A stretch of 64,000 bases of DNA from Agrococcus lahaulensis DSM 17612 (GCF_000425105.1 NZ_AULD01000005.1:744001-808000); one strand, 5' to 3'; positions 50,241 through 59,704 are shown, counted from the stretch's first letter. The notes: generated by a model from the letters alone, not told the origin. Numbers and translations are program-made.

Positions 50241-51707
50241 ATGCGACTCGCGAACGCCCGGCTCCTCGACGGCTCCCTGACCGACATCGACATCGTCGAG
50301 GGCGAGATCGAGCGCATCAGCCCGGCCGGTTCGACCCCGTCGACGGGGGAGCGCCGCGACCTCGAGGGCGCGGTCGTCGTCCCCGGCCTGTGGGACGAGC
50401 ACACGCACATGAGCCAGTGGGCGCGGCACCGCACGCGCCAGAGCGTGCTCGCCGCCGAGTCGGCGGAGGAGGCGGCCGCGATCGCCGCAGCGGCGGTCGT
50501 GCGGCACTCCGGTCCCGACCCACTCGTGCTCGTCGGCATGCGCGACGGCCTCTGGCCCGCCGCGCCGACCCGCGCGCTGCTCGACGAGGCGACCGGCCCC
50601 GTGCCGACGCTCGTCGTCTCGAGCGACGTGCACTGCTCGTGGCCGAACACCGCGATGCTCGAGCGCCTCGGGCTCCAGCTCGACGGCGCGCTGCTCCGTG
50701 AGGACGCCGCCTTCGCCGCCCTCGGCGACGTCGAGGCGATGCTCGACCCCGACGCCCTCGACCGCCACGTCGTCGACGCCCTCGCGGCAGCCGCGTCGCG
50801 CGGTGTCGTCGGCGTCGTCGACCTCGAGTTCGGCGACGCGGTCGGGCAGTGGATGCGTCCCGGCAGGGCGACGCCGACGCGCGTCGACGTCGGCATCTAC
50901 GCCGACGAGCTCGAGCTCGCCGCCGAGCGCGGGCTCCGCTCGGGCGACGTCATCGCGGGCAGCGCCCGGGTCGGCGGGCTCAAGGTGATCTCCGACGGCT
51001 CGCTCGGCACGCGCACGGCGTGGACCGCGCATCCGTACGGCACCTCGAGCGCCAAGGTCGACGGCGGCGACTTCGGCAGGGGCGTCCGCAACGTCGACGA
51101 CGAGGCGCTCGACCGGCTGCTCGCGCGAGCGCGAGAGCTCGGTCTCGACGCGATGGTCCACGCGATCGGCGACGCGGCCGTCACCGCGGCGATCGACGCG
51201 TTCGAGCGCGCGGGCGTCGGCGGCCGCATCGAGCACGCGCAGCTCGTCGCCGGGGCCGACATCCCCCGCATGGCGCGGCTCGGCATCGTCGCCTCGGTGC
51301 AGCCCGAGCACGCGCTCGACGACCGCGAGCTCATGGCCTCGCTGTGGGCCGATCGCTCGCGCGACGCCTACCGGCTGCGCTCACTCGTCGACGCCGGCGT
51401 GCGCGTCGTGCTGGGCTCCGACGCGCCCGTGACGCCGCTCGACCCGTGGCTCGGCATCGCGACCGCGGTGACGCGCACGCGCGGCGACGAGGCGCCGTGG
51501 CAGCCGGAGGAGGCGCTCTCGCTCGAGCAGGCGATCGCCGCCTCGAGCCGCACGAGCGTCGCCGTCGGCGAGCCGGCCGACCTCGTCGTGCTCGGCGCGC
51601 CGCTGCCCGACACCGACGACCCGCACGAGGCCGCGGCGGCGCTGCGTGGCATGCCCGTCGCGCTCACGCTCGTCGCGGGCGAGGCGATCTTCGACGCGAT
51701 GGGCTGA
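50241..51707 (+). CDS. Amidohydrolase, YtcJ-like
   Basis: 488 residues from ATG 50241 (CACAAT 6 nt upstream). Metal-dependent hydrolase features: VVVPGLWDEHTHMSQW (HxH), GVVGVVDLEFGD, VHAIGDAAVTAAIDA, RIEHAQLVAGADIPRMA and VVLGSDAPVTPLDPWLGI with the metal Asp. Belongs to amidohydrolase_3. Substrates of the family are poorly known (N-substituted formamides and others). It begins 47 nt after the small membrane gene and may have its own promoter. Confidence 0.88.
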   Translation: MRLANARLLDGSLTDIDIVEGEIERISPAGSTPSTGERRDLEGAVVVPGLWDEHTHMSQWARHRTRQSVLAAESAEEAAAIAAAAVVRHSGPDPLVLVGMRDGLWPAAPTRALLDEATGPVPTLVVSSDVHCSWPNTAMLERLGLQLDGALLREDAAFAALGDVEAMLDPDALDRHVVDALAAAASRGVVGVVDLEFGDAVGQWMRPGRATPTRVDVGIYADELELAAERGLRSGDVIAGSARVGGLKVISDGSLGTRTAWTAHPYGTSSAKVDGGDFGRGVRNVDDEALDRLLARARELGLDAMVHAIGDAAVTAAIDAFERAGVGGRIEHAQLVAGADIPRMARLGIVASVQPEHALDDRELMASLWADRSRDAYRLRSLVDAGVRVVLGSDAPVTPLDPWLGIATAVTRTRGDEAPWQPEEALSLEQAIAASSRTSVAVGEPADLVVLGAPLPDTDDPHEAAAALRGMPVALTLVAGEAIFDAMG

Positions 51708-51877
51708 ATCGCGCCCTTGCGGACCCGGACAGCGGATGCGTCCGGCCGTTGTCGATCCCGCACAAGCGGGCGCGTGGCGGCACCGGCGCCGATTGCGGTC
51801 GGGGCCAACGCCCTCGCGGGGCCTCGAGGGGCGTGCCTACCGTGAGGACGCATCCATCCTGTCCTGAAGGAGGAACC

Positions 51878-54067
51878 ATGGCCGACCGCACCGACCGCCA
51901 GCGCTCGACGAGCTCGCGCCCGCAGGGCCGGGTCGACGTCGACTGGCTCGGCCGCGACCTGCTCGGCACGTGGGCCGAGCGCCGCCTCGCGGCGCGCGCC
52001 AAGGTCGCCGACCCGCGCTACCAGCGCGTCGACGACCTGACGATGGCCGACCACCGCGAGCGAGTGCTCGAGCAGATGCACATGCTCGTCGCCGACGGCG
52101 CCGTCCACGCCGCGTTCCCGGAGCGCTTCGGCGGCGCCGACGACCACGGCGGCAACATCGCCGGGTTCGAGGAGCTCGTGCTCGCCGACCCGAGCCTGCA
52201 GATCAAGTCGGGCGTGCAGTACGGGCTGTTCGGCGCGGCGGTGCTGCACCTCGGCACGCGGCGCCACCACGACGAGCTGCTGCCGGCCATCATCAGCCTC
52301 GACGTGCCGGGCGCCTTCGCGATGACCGAGACCGGCCACGGCTCGGACGTCGCCTCGATCGGCACGACCGCGACCTACGACGAGGCGACCGAGGAGTTCG
52401 TCATCCACACGCCGTTCCGCGGCGCGTGGAAGGACTACCTCGGCAACGCCGCGCTGCACGGCAAGCACGCGGTCGTCTTCGCCAAGCTCATCACGAAGGG
52501 CGTCGACCACGGCGTGCACGCCTTCTACGTGCCGCTGCGCGACGACGAGGGCGCGTTCCTGCCTGGCGTCGGCGGCGAGGACGACGGTTACAAGGGCGGG
52601 CTCAACGGCATCGACAACGGCCGGCTCCACTTCACCCACGTGCGCGTGCCGCGCACGAACCTGCTCAACCGCTACGGCGACGTCGCGCCCGACGGCACCT
52701 ACTCGAGCCCGATCGCGAGCCCCGGCCGGCGCTTCTTCACGATGCTCGGCACGCTCGTGCAGGGCCGCGTCTCGCTCGACGGCGCCGCCGTCGTCGCGCA
52801 GAAGGCCGCGCTCGCGATCGCGATCCGCTACGGCACCGAGCGGCGCCAGTTCAACGCCTCGAGCAACGCCGAGGAGGAGGTGCTGCTCGACTACCGCCGG
52901 CACCAGCGCCGACTCTTCACGCGGCTCGCGAAGGCGTACGCGCAGTCCTACGCGCACGAGATCCTGCTCTCGAAGTTCGACGGGGTCTTCTCGGGCCGCA
53001 CCGACACCCCCGAGGAGCGCGAGGACCTCGAGACCCTCGCCGCCGGCCTCAAGGCGCTCTCGACGTGGCAGATGCTCGACACGCTCCAGGAGGCGCGCGA
53101 GGCGTGCGGCGGGGCGGGCTTCCTTGGCGAGAACCGGCTCGTGCAGCTGCGCGCCGACACCGACGTCTACGTCACCTTCGAGGGCGACAACACCGTGCTC
53201 CTCCAGCTCGTCGGCAAGCGCCTGCTCGGCGACTTCTCGAAGCAGTTCAAGGGCGCCTCGAAGGCCGACATCGCGCGCTTCGCCGCCGACCAGCTCTTCG
53301 ACCGCGCGACCTCGTTCGTCGGCCTCCGCACCTTCTCGCAGGACGTGCGCGACCTCCGCAACGTGAAGAAGTCGTCGCTCGCGCTCCGCGACCGCGAGGT
53401 GCAGCGCGACCTGCTCGAGGACCGCGTCGAGCAGATGGTCGCCGACATCGCGGGCCGGCTGCGGAGCGCCCCGAAGGACCAGGCCGGCGCCGCCGCGGCG
53501 TTCAACGACGAGCAGCACGAGCTCATCGAGGCCGCGCGCGCGTGGGTCGAGCTGCAGCAGTACGACGCGCTCGACGCGGCCGTCGAGCGGATGCCCGCGG
53601 CGACCAAGGAGGTCATGACGCACGTGCGCGACCTCTTCGCGCTCACGATCATCGAGGAGCACGCCGCGTGGCACCTCGAGAACGGCCGGCTCTCGGGTGC
53701 CCGCTCGAAGGCCGTGACCTCGACGATCGAGGTGCTGCTGCAGAAGCTGCGGCCGCACGCGCTCGACCTCTCCGCGGCCTTCGGCCTCGGCGACGAGCAC
53801 CTGCGCGCGCACATCGCGACCGGCGCCGAGTCCGAGCGCCAGGCCGAGGCGATGGCGCACTACGCGCAGCTCCGGGCCGCCGGCGCCCTTCCGGTGCCCG
53901 AGAAGCGGGGGCGCGCGTCCGACCCGTCGGCGCAGCCGATCGCGACGGCGGGCGCGGCGCCCGTGCCGCCGGCCGACGTCATGTCGGCGCCCTCGGCCGA
54001 CTCGGTGTCGGCGCCGTCGGCGGATGCGGCTGACGACGAGCACGACGCGGAGCTCGCGACCCGCTGA
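51878..54067 (+). CDS. Acyl-CoA oxidase / long acyl-CoA dehydrogenase-family protein
   Basis: 729 residues from ATG with a strong AAGGAGGA site. It follows acyl-CoA oxidase architecture: FAMTETGHGSDVASIGTTATYD, GLNGIDNGRLHFTHVRVPRTNLL (in blocks), RRQFNASS, EACGGAGFLGENRL and YVTFEGDNTVLLQLVGKRLL, where Glu of FEGDN is the catalytic base. A C-terminal domain of about 170 residues follows, and the last 50 residues are a Pro/Ala/Ser/Asp-rich tail. It oxidises acyl-CoA to enoyl-CoA, passing electrons to oxygen or ETF. It is isolated from the beta-oxidation cluster, and precedes the lipid desaturase genes. Confidence 0.9.
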   Translation: MADRTDRQRSTSSRPQGRVDVDWLGRDLLGTWAERRLAARAKVADPRYQRVDDLTMADHRERVLEQMHMLVADGAVHAAFPERFGGADDHGGNIAGFEELVLADPSLQIKSGVQYGLFGAAVLHLGTRRHHDELLPAIISLDVPGAFAMTETGHGSDVASIGTTATYDEATEEFVIHTPFRGAWKDYLGNAALHGKHAVVFAKLITKGVDHGVHAFYVPLRDDEGAFLPGVGGEDDGYKGGLNGIDNGRLHFTHVRVPRTNLLNRYGDVAPDGTYSSPIASPGRRFFTMLGTLVQGRVSLDGAAVVAQKAALAIAIRYGTERRQFNASSNAEEEVLLDYRRHQRRLFTRLAKAYAQSYAHEILLSKFDGVFSGRTDTPEEREDLETLAAGLKALSTWQMLDTLQEAREACGGAGFLGENRLVQLRADTDVYVTFEGDNTVLLQLVGKRLLGDFSKQFKGASKADIARFAADQLFDRATSFVGLRTFSQDVRDLRNVKKSSLALRDREVQRDLLEDRVEQMVADIAGRLRSAPKDQAGAAAAFNDEQHELIEAARAWVELQQYDALDAAVERMPAATKEVMTHVRDLFALTIIEEHAAWHLENGRLSGARSKAVTSTIEVLLQKLRPHALDLSAAFGLGDEHLRAHIATGAESERQAEAMAHYAQLRAAGALPVPEKRGRASDPSAQPIATAGAAPVPPADVMSAPSADSVSAPSADAADDEHDAELATR

Positions 54068-54161
54068 GCCGCCGCCGTCCATCGAGGGGATCCGCCGCAG
54101 GGCGGGTCCCCTCCATGCCGTCGCGGGCCGCGCGCCCGCGGATGCAGACGCGATCCACAGG

Positions 54162-54201
54162 GCGTATGCGGCCTACAGAATTGCGTACGCCATACGCTGT
54201 A
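54162..54201 (+). promoter_or_regulatory. Nested inverted repeats upstream of the desaturase gene
   Basis: GCGTATG (54162-54168) pairs with CATACGC (54191-54197); TACAG (54174-54178) pairs with CTGTA (54197-54201); GCGTACGC (54183-54190) is a perfect palindrome. This AT-richer patch lies 80-120 bp before ATG 54281 and is the likely operator/promoter. TTGCGT and TACAGA are possible boxes but do not form a clean pair. Confidence 0.5.
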
Positions 54202-54280
54202 AAGCATCCGGGGTCGCGATCGAGCAGGTCGTCAGGCCCGCATCGGCTGGGAAGTCGCCGACGAGCCCGAGAGGGGCACC

Positions 54281-55375
54281 ATGACCACGATGACCGCCGT
54301 GAGGAGCTCGCAAGGCGAGCCCCGGGCCACCACACCGCCCTCCGAGCGAGGAGCGCGCGCCGACTTCCGGGTCGTCGCGAAGGCCGTGCGAGACGCAGGC
54401 CTGCTCGAGCGCCGAGTGGGCTTCTACGCGTGGCTCATGGCCGGTCTCGGCATCGCGCTCGCGGGGCTGCTCGTCGGCTCCGTGCTGCTGGGCGACTCGT
54501 GGTTCCAGCTGCTCATCGCGGCTGGCCTCGGCATCGTGCTCACGCAGATCGCGTTCATCGCGCACGAGGCCTCGCACCGGCAGGTGCTGAAGTCCGGCCC
54601 CGCGAACGACCGGCTCGGGCGCATCCTCGCCGCGGGCGTCGTCGGCATCAGCCACCAGTGGTGGATGACGAAGCACTCGCGCCACCACGCGAACCCCAAT
54701 CAGATCGGCCGCGACCCCGACATCGAGATCGACACGATCTCGTTCCTGCCGAGCGACGCCAAGAAGGCGCGCGGCATCCAGCGCTGGGTGACCCAGCGCC
54801 AGGGCTGGCTGTTCTTCCCGCTGCTGACCTTCGAGGGCGCCAACCTGCACGTGCGCTCGATCATCACCCTGCTCGAGCGCCGCCCGGTCGTCGGGCGCTG
54901 GCTCGAGCTCGGCCTCATCGCCGGCCGCTTCGCCCTGCTGATCACGTTCCTGCTGCTCGTCATGCCGCCGCTCATGGCGCTCGCGTTCCTCGGCGTGCAG
55001 CTCGCCGTCTTCGGCATCGGCATGGGCGCGTCCTTCGCGCCGAACCACAAGGGGATGCCGACCGTCAGCCGCGACGCGAAGCTCGACTTCTTCACGAAGC
55101 AGGTGCGCACCTCGCGCAACATCCGCGGCTGGGGCATGAGCGCGCTCATGGGCGGCCTCAACTACCAGGTCGAGCACCACCTGTTCCCCAACATGGCCCG
55201 CCCGCACCTACGCGCGGCGAGCGAGATCGTGCGCGCCCACTGCCGCGAGCACGGCATCAGCTACACCGAGACCAGCATGGTCGGCGCCTACGCCTCCGTC
55301 ATCCGCTACTTGAACCGCGTGGGCCTCGCCGCCCGCGACCCGTTCGAGTGCCCGATGCTGGCGACGAGGCGATGA
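54281..55375 (+). CDS. Membrane fatty-acid desaturase
   Basis: 364 residues. Three histidine boxes hold the di-iron site: HEASH (95-99), HSRHH (132-136) and NYQVEHHLFPNM near residue 300. Two pairs of hydrophobic segments lie at about 48-95 and 205-250. This acyl-CoA/acyl-lipid class introduces a double bond into fatty acids with oxygen and ferredoxin or NADPH reductase, tuning membrane fluidity. It overlaps the acyltransferase gene by 4 nt. ATG follows GAGAGGGGCACC. Confidence 0.93.
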   Translation: MTTMTAVRSSQGEPRATTPPSERGARADFRVVAKAVRDAGLLERRVGFYAWLMAGLGIALAGLLVGSVLLGDSWFQLLIAAGLGIVLTQIAFIAHEASHRQVLKSGPANDRLGRILAAGVVGISHQWWMTKHSRHHANPNQIGRDPDIEIDTISFLPSDAKKARGIQRWVTQRQGWLFFPLLTFEGANLHVRSIITLLERRPVVGRWLELGLIAGRFALLITFLLLVMPPLMALAFLGVQLAVFGIGMGASFAPNHKGMPTVSRDAKLDFFTKQVRTSRNIRGWGMSALMGGLNYQVEHHLFPNMARPHLRAASEIVRAHCREHGISYTETSMVGAYASVIRYLNRVGLAARDPFECPMLATRR

Positions 55376-56010
55376 ACCGGAGGGCACCGAAGCGGCAGCC
55401 CGTCCGCCACGCGCTCGCGCAGCTGCACTGGGCGCTCAGCCCTTGGCGGCTCGTCCGCGAGCAGCCGCCCGTCGACGGCGCGCGGCTGCTCATCGGCGCC
55501 CCCCACACCTCCAACCGCGACTTCGTGCTCATGCTCGCGATCGCGTGGGATGCGCGACTGCCGGTGCGCTGGCTCGGCAAGCGAGAGCTGTTCCAGGGCC
55601 CGCTCGGCTGGGTGATGCACCGCCTCGGCGGCATCCCCGTCGACCGCGACGACCCGGCCGGGCTCGTCGACCGCGTCATCGCGCTCGTGCGCGACGACCC
55701 GCGCGCCGCGATCGTCGTCACGCCCGACGGCACGCGCCGCTCGACGCAGTGGCGGAGCGGCTTCTACCGCATCGCGCTCGAGGCGGGCCTGCCCGTCACG
55801 CTGGGCTTCGTCGACGCGACGACCCGCACGACGGGCCTCGGCCCGACCATCTCGCTCACGGGTGACGTCCCTGCCGACATGGACCGTATCCGCGCCTTCT
55901 ACGCCGACAAGGCGGGCGTCCGCCCCGAGCTGCGCACCGAGCCGCGGCTCGCCGACGAGGCGAGCCTCGCCGCGCGCTTGCGGGAGGAGCGAGCGAAGCG
56001 CGAGCGCTGA
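55372..56010 (+). CDS. PlsC-like 1-acylglycerol-3-phosphate acyltransferase
   Basis: 212 residues. Motif I GAPHTSNRDFVLML (Hx4D), motif II GKRELFQGPLGWVMHRLGGIPVDRDD (in blocks) and motif III VVTPDGTRRSTQWRSGFYRIA. No clear membrane helix. This soluble-looking PlsC branch acylates lysophosphatidic acid or related acceptors. Translational coupling to the desaturase supports a joint role in membrane lipid remodelling. Confidence 0.88.
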   Translation: MNRRAPKRQPVRHALAQLHWALSPWRLVREQPPVDGARLLIGAPHTSNRDFVLMLAIAWDARLPVRWLGKRELFQGPLGWVMHRLGGIPVDRDDPAGLVDRVIALVRDDPRAAIVVTPDGTRRSTQWRSGFYRIALEAGLPVTLGFVDATTRTTGLGPTISLTGDVPADMDRIRAFYADKAGVRPELRTEPRLADEASLAARLREERAKRER

Positions 56011-56058
56011 CCGGCGCCGCCTCTGGCGCGGCCGCCGAGGCTTTGGCACGATGAGGCC

Positions 56059-56502
56059 ATGAGCACGGCCGGGATGATCGAGATCAGCGAGGACGAGTGC
56101 CTCAAGCTGCTGCGCGCCTTCGAGTTCGGGCGCATCGCGTTCCGCGTCGGCGACGTGCTCGAGGTCTTCCCGATCAACTACCACGCGGACGGGCGCGAGA
56201 TCACGTTCCGCACCGCGCCAGGCACGAAGCTCGCCGGGGTGCTGCTCGCCGACGACGTGGTCTTCGAGATCGACCACATCGGCGAGCGCGAGGCGTGGAG
56301 CGTCGTCGCGCACGGCAGGGCGCGCAGGCTCGACTCGGGCAAGGAACTCGAGGAAGCCGAGCAGCTGCCGATCCGCTCGCTCGTGCCGAGCGTGAAGCGC
56401 GAGTTCGTGCGCATCGAGATCTCGCGGGTGAGCGGCCGCCGCTTCCACCGCGGGCGTCAGCCGGACCCGGCTGCGGAGCCGCTCGTCGACTCGACCGACT
56501 GA
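56059..56502 (+). CDS. Pyridoxamine 5-prime-phosphate oxidase-like flavin-binding protein
   Basis: 147 residues from ATG (CACGAT 6 nt upstream). The split-barrel pattern is seen in SEDECLKLLRAFEFGRIAF, VLEVFPINYHADGREITFRTAPGTKLAG (in blocks) and VVFEIDHIGEREAWSVVAHGRARRL. Members of this Pyridox_ox_2 group bind FMN, F420 or heme. Actual cofactor and substrate unknown. Confidence 0.85.
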   Translation: MSTAGMIEISEDECLKLLRAFEFGRIAFRVGDVLEVFPINYHADGREITFRTAPGTKLAGVLLADDVVFEIDHIGEREAWSVVAHGRARRLDSGKELEEAEQLPIRSLVPSVKREFVRIEISRVSGRRFHRGRQPDPAAEPLVDSTD

Positions 56503-56515
56503 CCGGCGTGCGCGA

Positions 56516-57724
56516 TCACTCGTCGAGCTCGTCGCGCCGCCTGGCGAGGTAGGCACGCTCGGCGGCATTGCTCGTGAGCTCGAGCGCCCGGTCGTAGGCG
56601 GCGCGCGCCTCGTCGCGCCGCCCGAGCCGGCGCAGCAGATCCGCTCGTGTCGCGTGCAGCGCGTGGTAGCCGTCGATCTCGACTGCCACGCGGTCGACCT
56701 CGGCGAGCGCCGCACCCGGGCCGTGCACCTCGCCGATGGCGACCGCTCGGTTGAGCCGCACGATCGGCGACGGGTCGAGCGCGACGATCCGCGGCCAGTC
56801 GGTCTCCCGCGCGGTCGACGCGGCGGTGTGCACGGCGCTCATCGCGGCGAGCAGCTGGAAGCGACCGGGCGCCTCGCCGGTCGCGGCGCGCTCGCGCACG
56901 AGCGCGTGCCCCTCGTCGATCAGGTCGCGATGCCACGCGGCGCGGTCCTGCCGATCCAGCGTCACGAGCTCGCCCGAGGGCGAGACCCGCGCGGGCCGCC
57001 GAGCCTCGGCGAGCAGCATGAGGGCGAGCAGGCCCGCGACCTCGCCGTCGTCGGGGCGCAGCTCGCGCAGCAGTCGGCCGAGCCGGATCGCCTCGTCGGT
57101 GAGCTCGCGGCGCACCGGCTCGGCGCCGGAGCCCGCGAGGTAGCCCTCGTTGAAGACGAGGTAGACGACCGTGAGCACGCCCTGGAGGCGCTCGCCGACG
57201 TCCGCCTCCGAGGGCACGCGGTAGGGGATCCGCGCGACGCGGATCTTGCGCTTCGCCCGCGTGAGCCGCTGCGCCATCGTCGACTCCGGCACGAGGAAGG
57301 CTCGTGCGATGTCGGCGACCGCAAGCCCGGTGACGAGCCGCAGGGTCAGCGCGGCGCGCGCCTCCATCGCGAGCGCCGGGTGGCAGCACGTGAACAGCAG
57401 CCGCAGCCGGTCGTCGTCGACCGCGCCGGCCGGCTCGGGAGGGGAGTCGTCGAAGACCATGAGCGCGGCCTCGTGCTTGCCGTGCCGCTGCTCCTCGCGG
57501 CGCAGCCGGTCGATCGCGCGCCGGGTCGCGGTCGTCGTGAGCCAGCCGCCGGGGTTGGGCGGCACGCCCTCCCGCGGCCAGCGCTCGACCGCCGCGAGGA
57601 AGGCCTCGCCCGCGGCGTCCTCCGCGAGGTCGAGGTCCCCGAAGCGGCGGGCGAGCCCGGCGACCACCCGCGACCACTCGGAGCGGTGGGCGCGGGCGAT
57701 CGCGAGGCCGGCTTGGTCGATCAC
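56516..57724 (-). CDS. ECF42-type RNA polymerase sigma factor with TPR-like C-terminus
   Basis: 402 residues from GTG, overlapping the upstream DGPF gene. Sigma region 2: DLDLAEDAAGEAFLAAVERWP and GWLTTTATRRAIDRLRRE. Region 4: TLRLVTGLAVADIARAFLVPESTMAQRLTRAKRKIR (in blocks). The C-terminal 230 residues form the helical TPR-like extension of the ECF42 group, with VLYLVFNEGY-type sequence (VVYLVFNEGYLAGSG) and LNRAVAIGEVHGP. ECF42 genes characteristically sit with DGPF/YCII proteins and lack an anti-sigma factor, as here; the extension is thought to control activity. Confidence 0.93.
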   Translation of the reverse strand: MIDQAGLAIARAHRSEWSRVVAGLARRFGDLDLAEDAAGEAFLAAVERWPREGVPPNPGGWLTTTATRRAIDRLRREEQRHGKHEAALMVFDDSPPEPAGAVDDDRLRLLFTCCHPALAMEARAALTLRLVTGLAVADIARAFLVPESTMAQRLTRAKRKIRVARIPYRVPSEADVGERLQGVLTVVYLVFNEGYLAGSGAEPVRRELTDEAIRLGRLLRELRPDDGEVAGLLALMLLAEARRPARVSPSGELVTLDRQDRAAWHRDLIDEGHALVRERAATGEAPGRFQLLAAMSAVHTAASTARETDWPRIVALDPSPIVRLNRAVAIGEVHGPGAALAEVDRVAVEIDGYHALHATRADLLRRLGRRDEARAAYDRALELTSNAAERAYLARRRDELDE

Positions 57725-58107
57725 GCGTCGAGCGTGGCGCGGACGGACTCAGCCGAGTTGAACGGGCGCACCTCTATGGGGTTGCGGCACGCCCTCGACC
57801 CCTCCGCGGCGAGCGCGATCGCCTCGTCGAGATCGGCTGCCTCGATGACCCAGAAGCCGCCGAGGTGCTCCTTCGACTCGAGGTAGGGGCCGTCGGTGAC
57901 GATGGGCCGCTCGCCCCGCCCGTCGACGGTCGTCGCGCTGGTCGCCTCGGCGAGCCCGTCGGCGAAGACGAAGTGCCCGTCGCGCTCGAGCCGCTCGTTG
58001 AAGGCGCCGGTGTCGGCGAGCGCCTGCCCCATCGCCTCCCGCGAGCCGTACTCCCCGAACGGCTCGCGCTCGGCGGGCCCGAACACCGACAGCATGTAGC
58101 GCGCCAT
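57721..58107 (-). CDS. DGPF/YCII-domain protein
   Basis: 128 residues. The DGPF signature is IVTDGPYLESKEHLGGFWVIE; the start MARYMLSVFGPAE and the ferredoxin-like alternation of strands and helices fit YCII proteins. It lies between a second DGPF gene (1-nt gap) and the ECF42 sigma gene (4-nt overlap). Known DGPF proteins are partners in ECF42 regulation, with unclear biochemistry. Confidence 0.92.
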   Translation of the reverse strand: MARYMLSVFGPAEREPFGEYGSREAMGQALADTGAFNERLERDGHFVFADGLAEATSATTVDGRGERPIVTDGPYLESKEHLGGFWVIEAADLDEAIALAAEGSRACRNPIEVRPFNSAESVRATLDA

Positions 58108-58108
58108 C

Positions 58109-58495
58109 TCAGTCGCGATCCTGCGCGTGCCGCTCCACGATCTCGGCCATGCCGGAGGGGAAGCGGTGCACCTCCTGCGGCCAGTCGAGCGCGACTGCGA
58201 GCCGGCCCGCCCAGTAGCGCGCGGTCTCGTCGTCCGGCACGTCGATCACCGCGAAGCCGCCGAGGTGCTCCTTCGTCTCGACGTAGGGCCCGTCCGTGAA
58301 GACGGGCTCGCCGTCCCGGCTCTCGACGCTGCAGACGACGGTGGATGCGTCGAGCCCGCCGTCCCCGAACACGTAGACGCCTGCCTGCTGCATCTGCGCG
58401 ATCACGGCACCGGAGGCCGTGCTCTTCGCACGCAGCTCCTCGGCGGTGTGCGCCGGGACCCACTCGTCGTTGAACGCGATCAAGTACTGCGCCAT
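58109..58495 (-). CDS. DGPF/YCII-domain protein, first gene of the sigma operon
   Basis: 128 residues from ATG 58495, which follows GAGGAG; an in-frame start at 58567 lacks one. Signature [21 protein letters not shown]. It is a paralog of the next protein. As promoter-proximal gene it is the place to look for the ECF42-dependent promoter. Confidence 0.92.
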   Translation of the reverse strand: MAQYLIAFNDEWVPAHTAEELRAKSTASGAVIAQMQQAGVYVFGDGGLDASTVVCSVESRDGEPVFTDGPYVETKEHLGGFAVIDVPDDETARYWAGRLAVALDWPQEVHRFPSGMAEIVERHAQDRD

Positions 58496-58703
58496 CACTG
58501 TCTCCTCTCGAGCGGCCCCATCGACCGCCTCACATGATCTACGAACGGGAGGCGCCGGATACGACACCCGCGGTCATGATCCGCCGGCGACGCCGCTCAG
58601 GGAAGGCGTCGAGCGCGTCCGGGCGGAATGGGGAACCCTCAGGGCGCGTTGGCACACTCGGGTCGACACGACGAGAGATCCGCACGACGAGGAGAGCACC
58701 CGC

Positions 58704-59381
58704 ATGACGCACACGGTCGCATCGAGCATCGCCGACGCCGAGCGACCGCGCGAGACGCTCACGATCGGCATCCTCGGGGCCGGCAAGATCGGCACGGTGC
58801 TCGCGCGCCTCTCGCTCGCCGCGGGGCACCGCACGCTCATCGCCGCCTCGGGCTCGCCCCAGCGCATCCGCCTCATCGCGGAGTACATGGCGCCGGGCGC
58901 CGAGCCCATGCTCGCCGCCGATGCCGCGGCACAGGCCGACCTCGTGATCCTCGCCCTGCCGCTCGGCCAGTACGACCGGCTGCCGGTCGAGGCGCTGCGC
59001 GGCAAGGTCGTCGTCGACGCCATGAACTACTGGTGGGAGACCGACGGCCTCCGCGACGAGTTCACCGACCCCGAGCGGCCGACGAGCACCATCGTGCAGG
59101 AGTTCCTGCCCGAGTCGCGCGTCGTGAAGGCGTTCAACCACATGGGCTACCACGACCTCGCCGACTGGCCGCGCTCGGCCGGGAGCCCGCAGCGGCGCGC
59201 GATCGCCGTCGCGGGCGACAGCCCGGAGGATGTGCGGCTCGTGGCGCAGCTCGTCGACGACTTCGGCTTCGATCCGGTCGTGCTCGACTCGCTCGCAGTA
59301 GGCCTGCGGCTGCAGCCGGGCTTCCCGGCATTCGGAGCGAACGAGGACGCGCCGACGCTCCGGGCGCTCATCGGCGACTGA
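58704..59381 (+). CDS. NADP-binding oxidoreductase, F420-NADP reductase-like
   Basis: 225 residues from ATG 58704 (GAGGAGA upstream). Rossmann motif [22 protein letters not shown], then [31 protein letters not shown] and [16 protein letters not shown], which match the coenzyme F420-dependent NADP oxidoreductase/DUF-type NAD-binding family. A specific reaction cannot be given. A bidirectional terminator follows 24 nt after its stop. Confidence 0.85.
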   Translation: MTHTVASSIADAERPRETLTIGILGAGKIGTVLARLSLAAGHRTLIAASGSPQRIRLIAEYMAPGAEPMLAADAAAQADLVILALPLGQYDRLPVEALRGKVVVDAMNYWWETDGLRDEFTDPERPTSTIVQEFLPESRVVKAFNHMGYHDLADWPRSAGSPQRRAIAVAGDSPEDVRLVAQLVDDFGFDPVVLDSLAVGLRLQPGFPAFGANEDAPTLRALIGD

Positions 59382-59405
59382 CGCCTCCGCTGCCCGCCGA
59401 ACGAC

Positions 59406-59431
59406 CAAGCCCCCGCCGAGGCGGGGGCTTG
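59406..59431. terminator. Bidirectional terminator CAAGCCCCCGCC-ga-GGCGGGGGCTTG
   Basis: Perfect 12-bp stem between the convergent oxidoreductase gene and the tRNA cluster; symmetric ends (AAG/CTT) allow use in both directions. Confidence 0.85.
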
Positions 59432-59435
59432 TCGA

Positions 59436-59511
59436 TGGTGGCTCCGACCGGCATCGATCCGGTGACCTTTCGATTTTCAGTCGAACGCTCTACCAACTGA
59501 GCTACAGAGCC
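59436..59511 (-). tRNA. tRNA-Phe (anticodon GAA)
   Basis: Minus strand: acceptor GGCTCTG/CGGAGCC, D-arm AGCTCAGTTGGTAGAGC, anticodon loop CTGAAAA, T-arm with GGTTCGAT-like core seen as GGATCGATGCC; encoded CCA. Last of three tRNAs in the cluster. Confidence 0.94.
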
Positions 59512-59585
59512 AGGCTCTCGAGGAGCCGAAGCGGGCTCTCGCCCGCCCTTGCACAAGGCCCTCTCTCTCGAGAGGGCCAGGGCAA

Positions 59586-59663
59586 TGGCGACCCTGACGG
59601 GACTTGAACCCGCGACCTCCGCCGTGACAGGGCGGCGCGCTAACCAAACTGCGCTACAGGGCC
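59586..59663 (-). tRNA. tRNA-Asp (anticodon GTC)
   Basis: Minus strand: acceptor GGCCCTG/CAGGGTC, D-arm AGCGCAGTTTGGTTAGCGC, anticodon loop CTGTCAC, T-arm CGCGGGTTCAAGTCCCGT, encoded CCA. Confidence 0.95.
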
Positions 59664-59704
59664 ATTCCGGTAGTCCCCATCGTACAGATGAATCCGCGAG
59701 TGAG

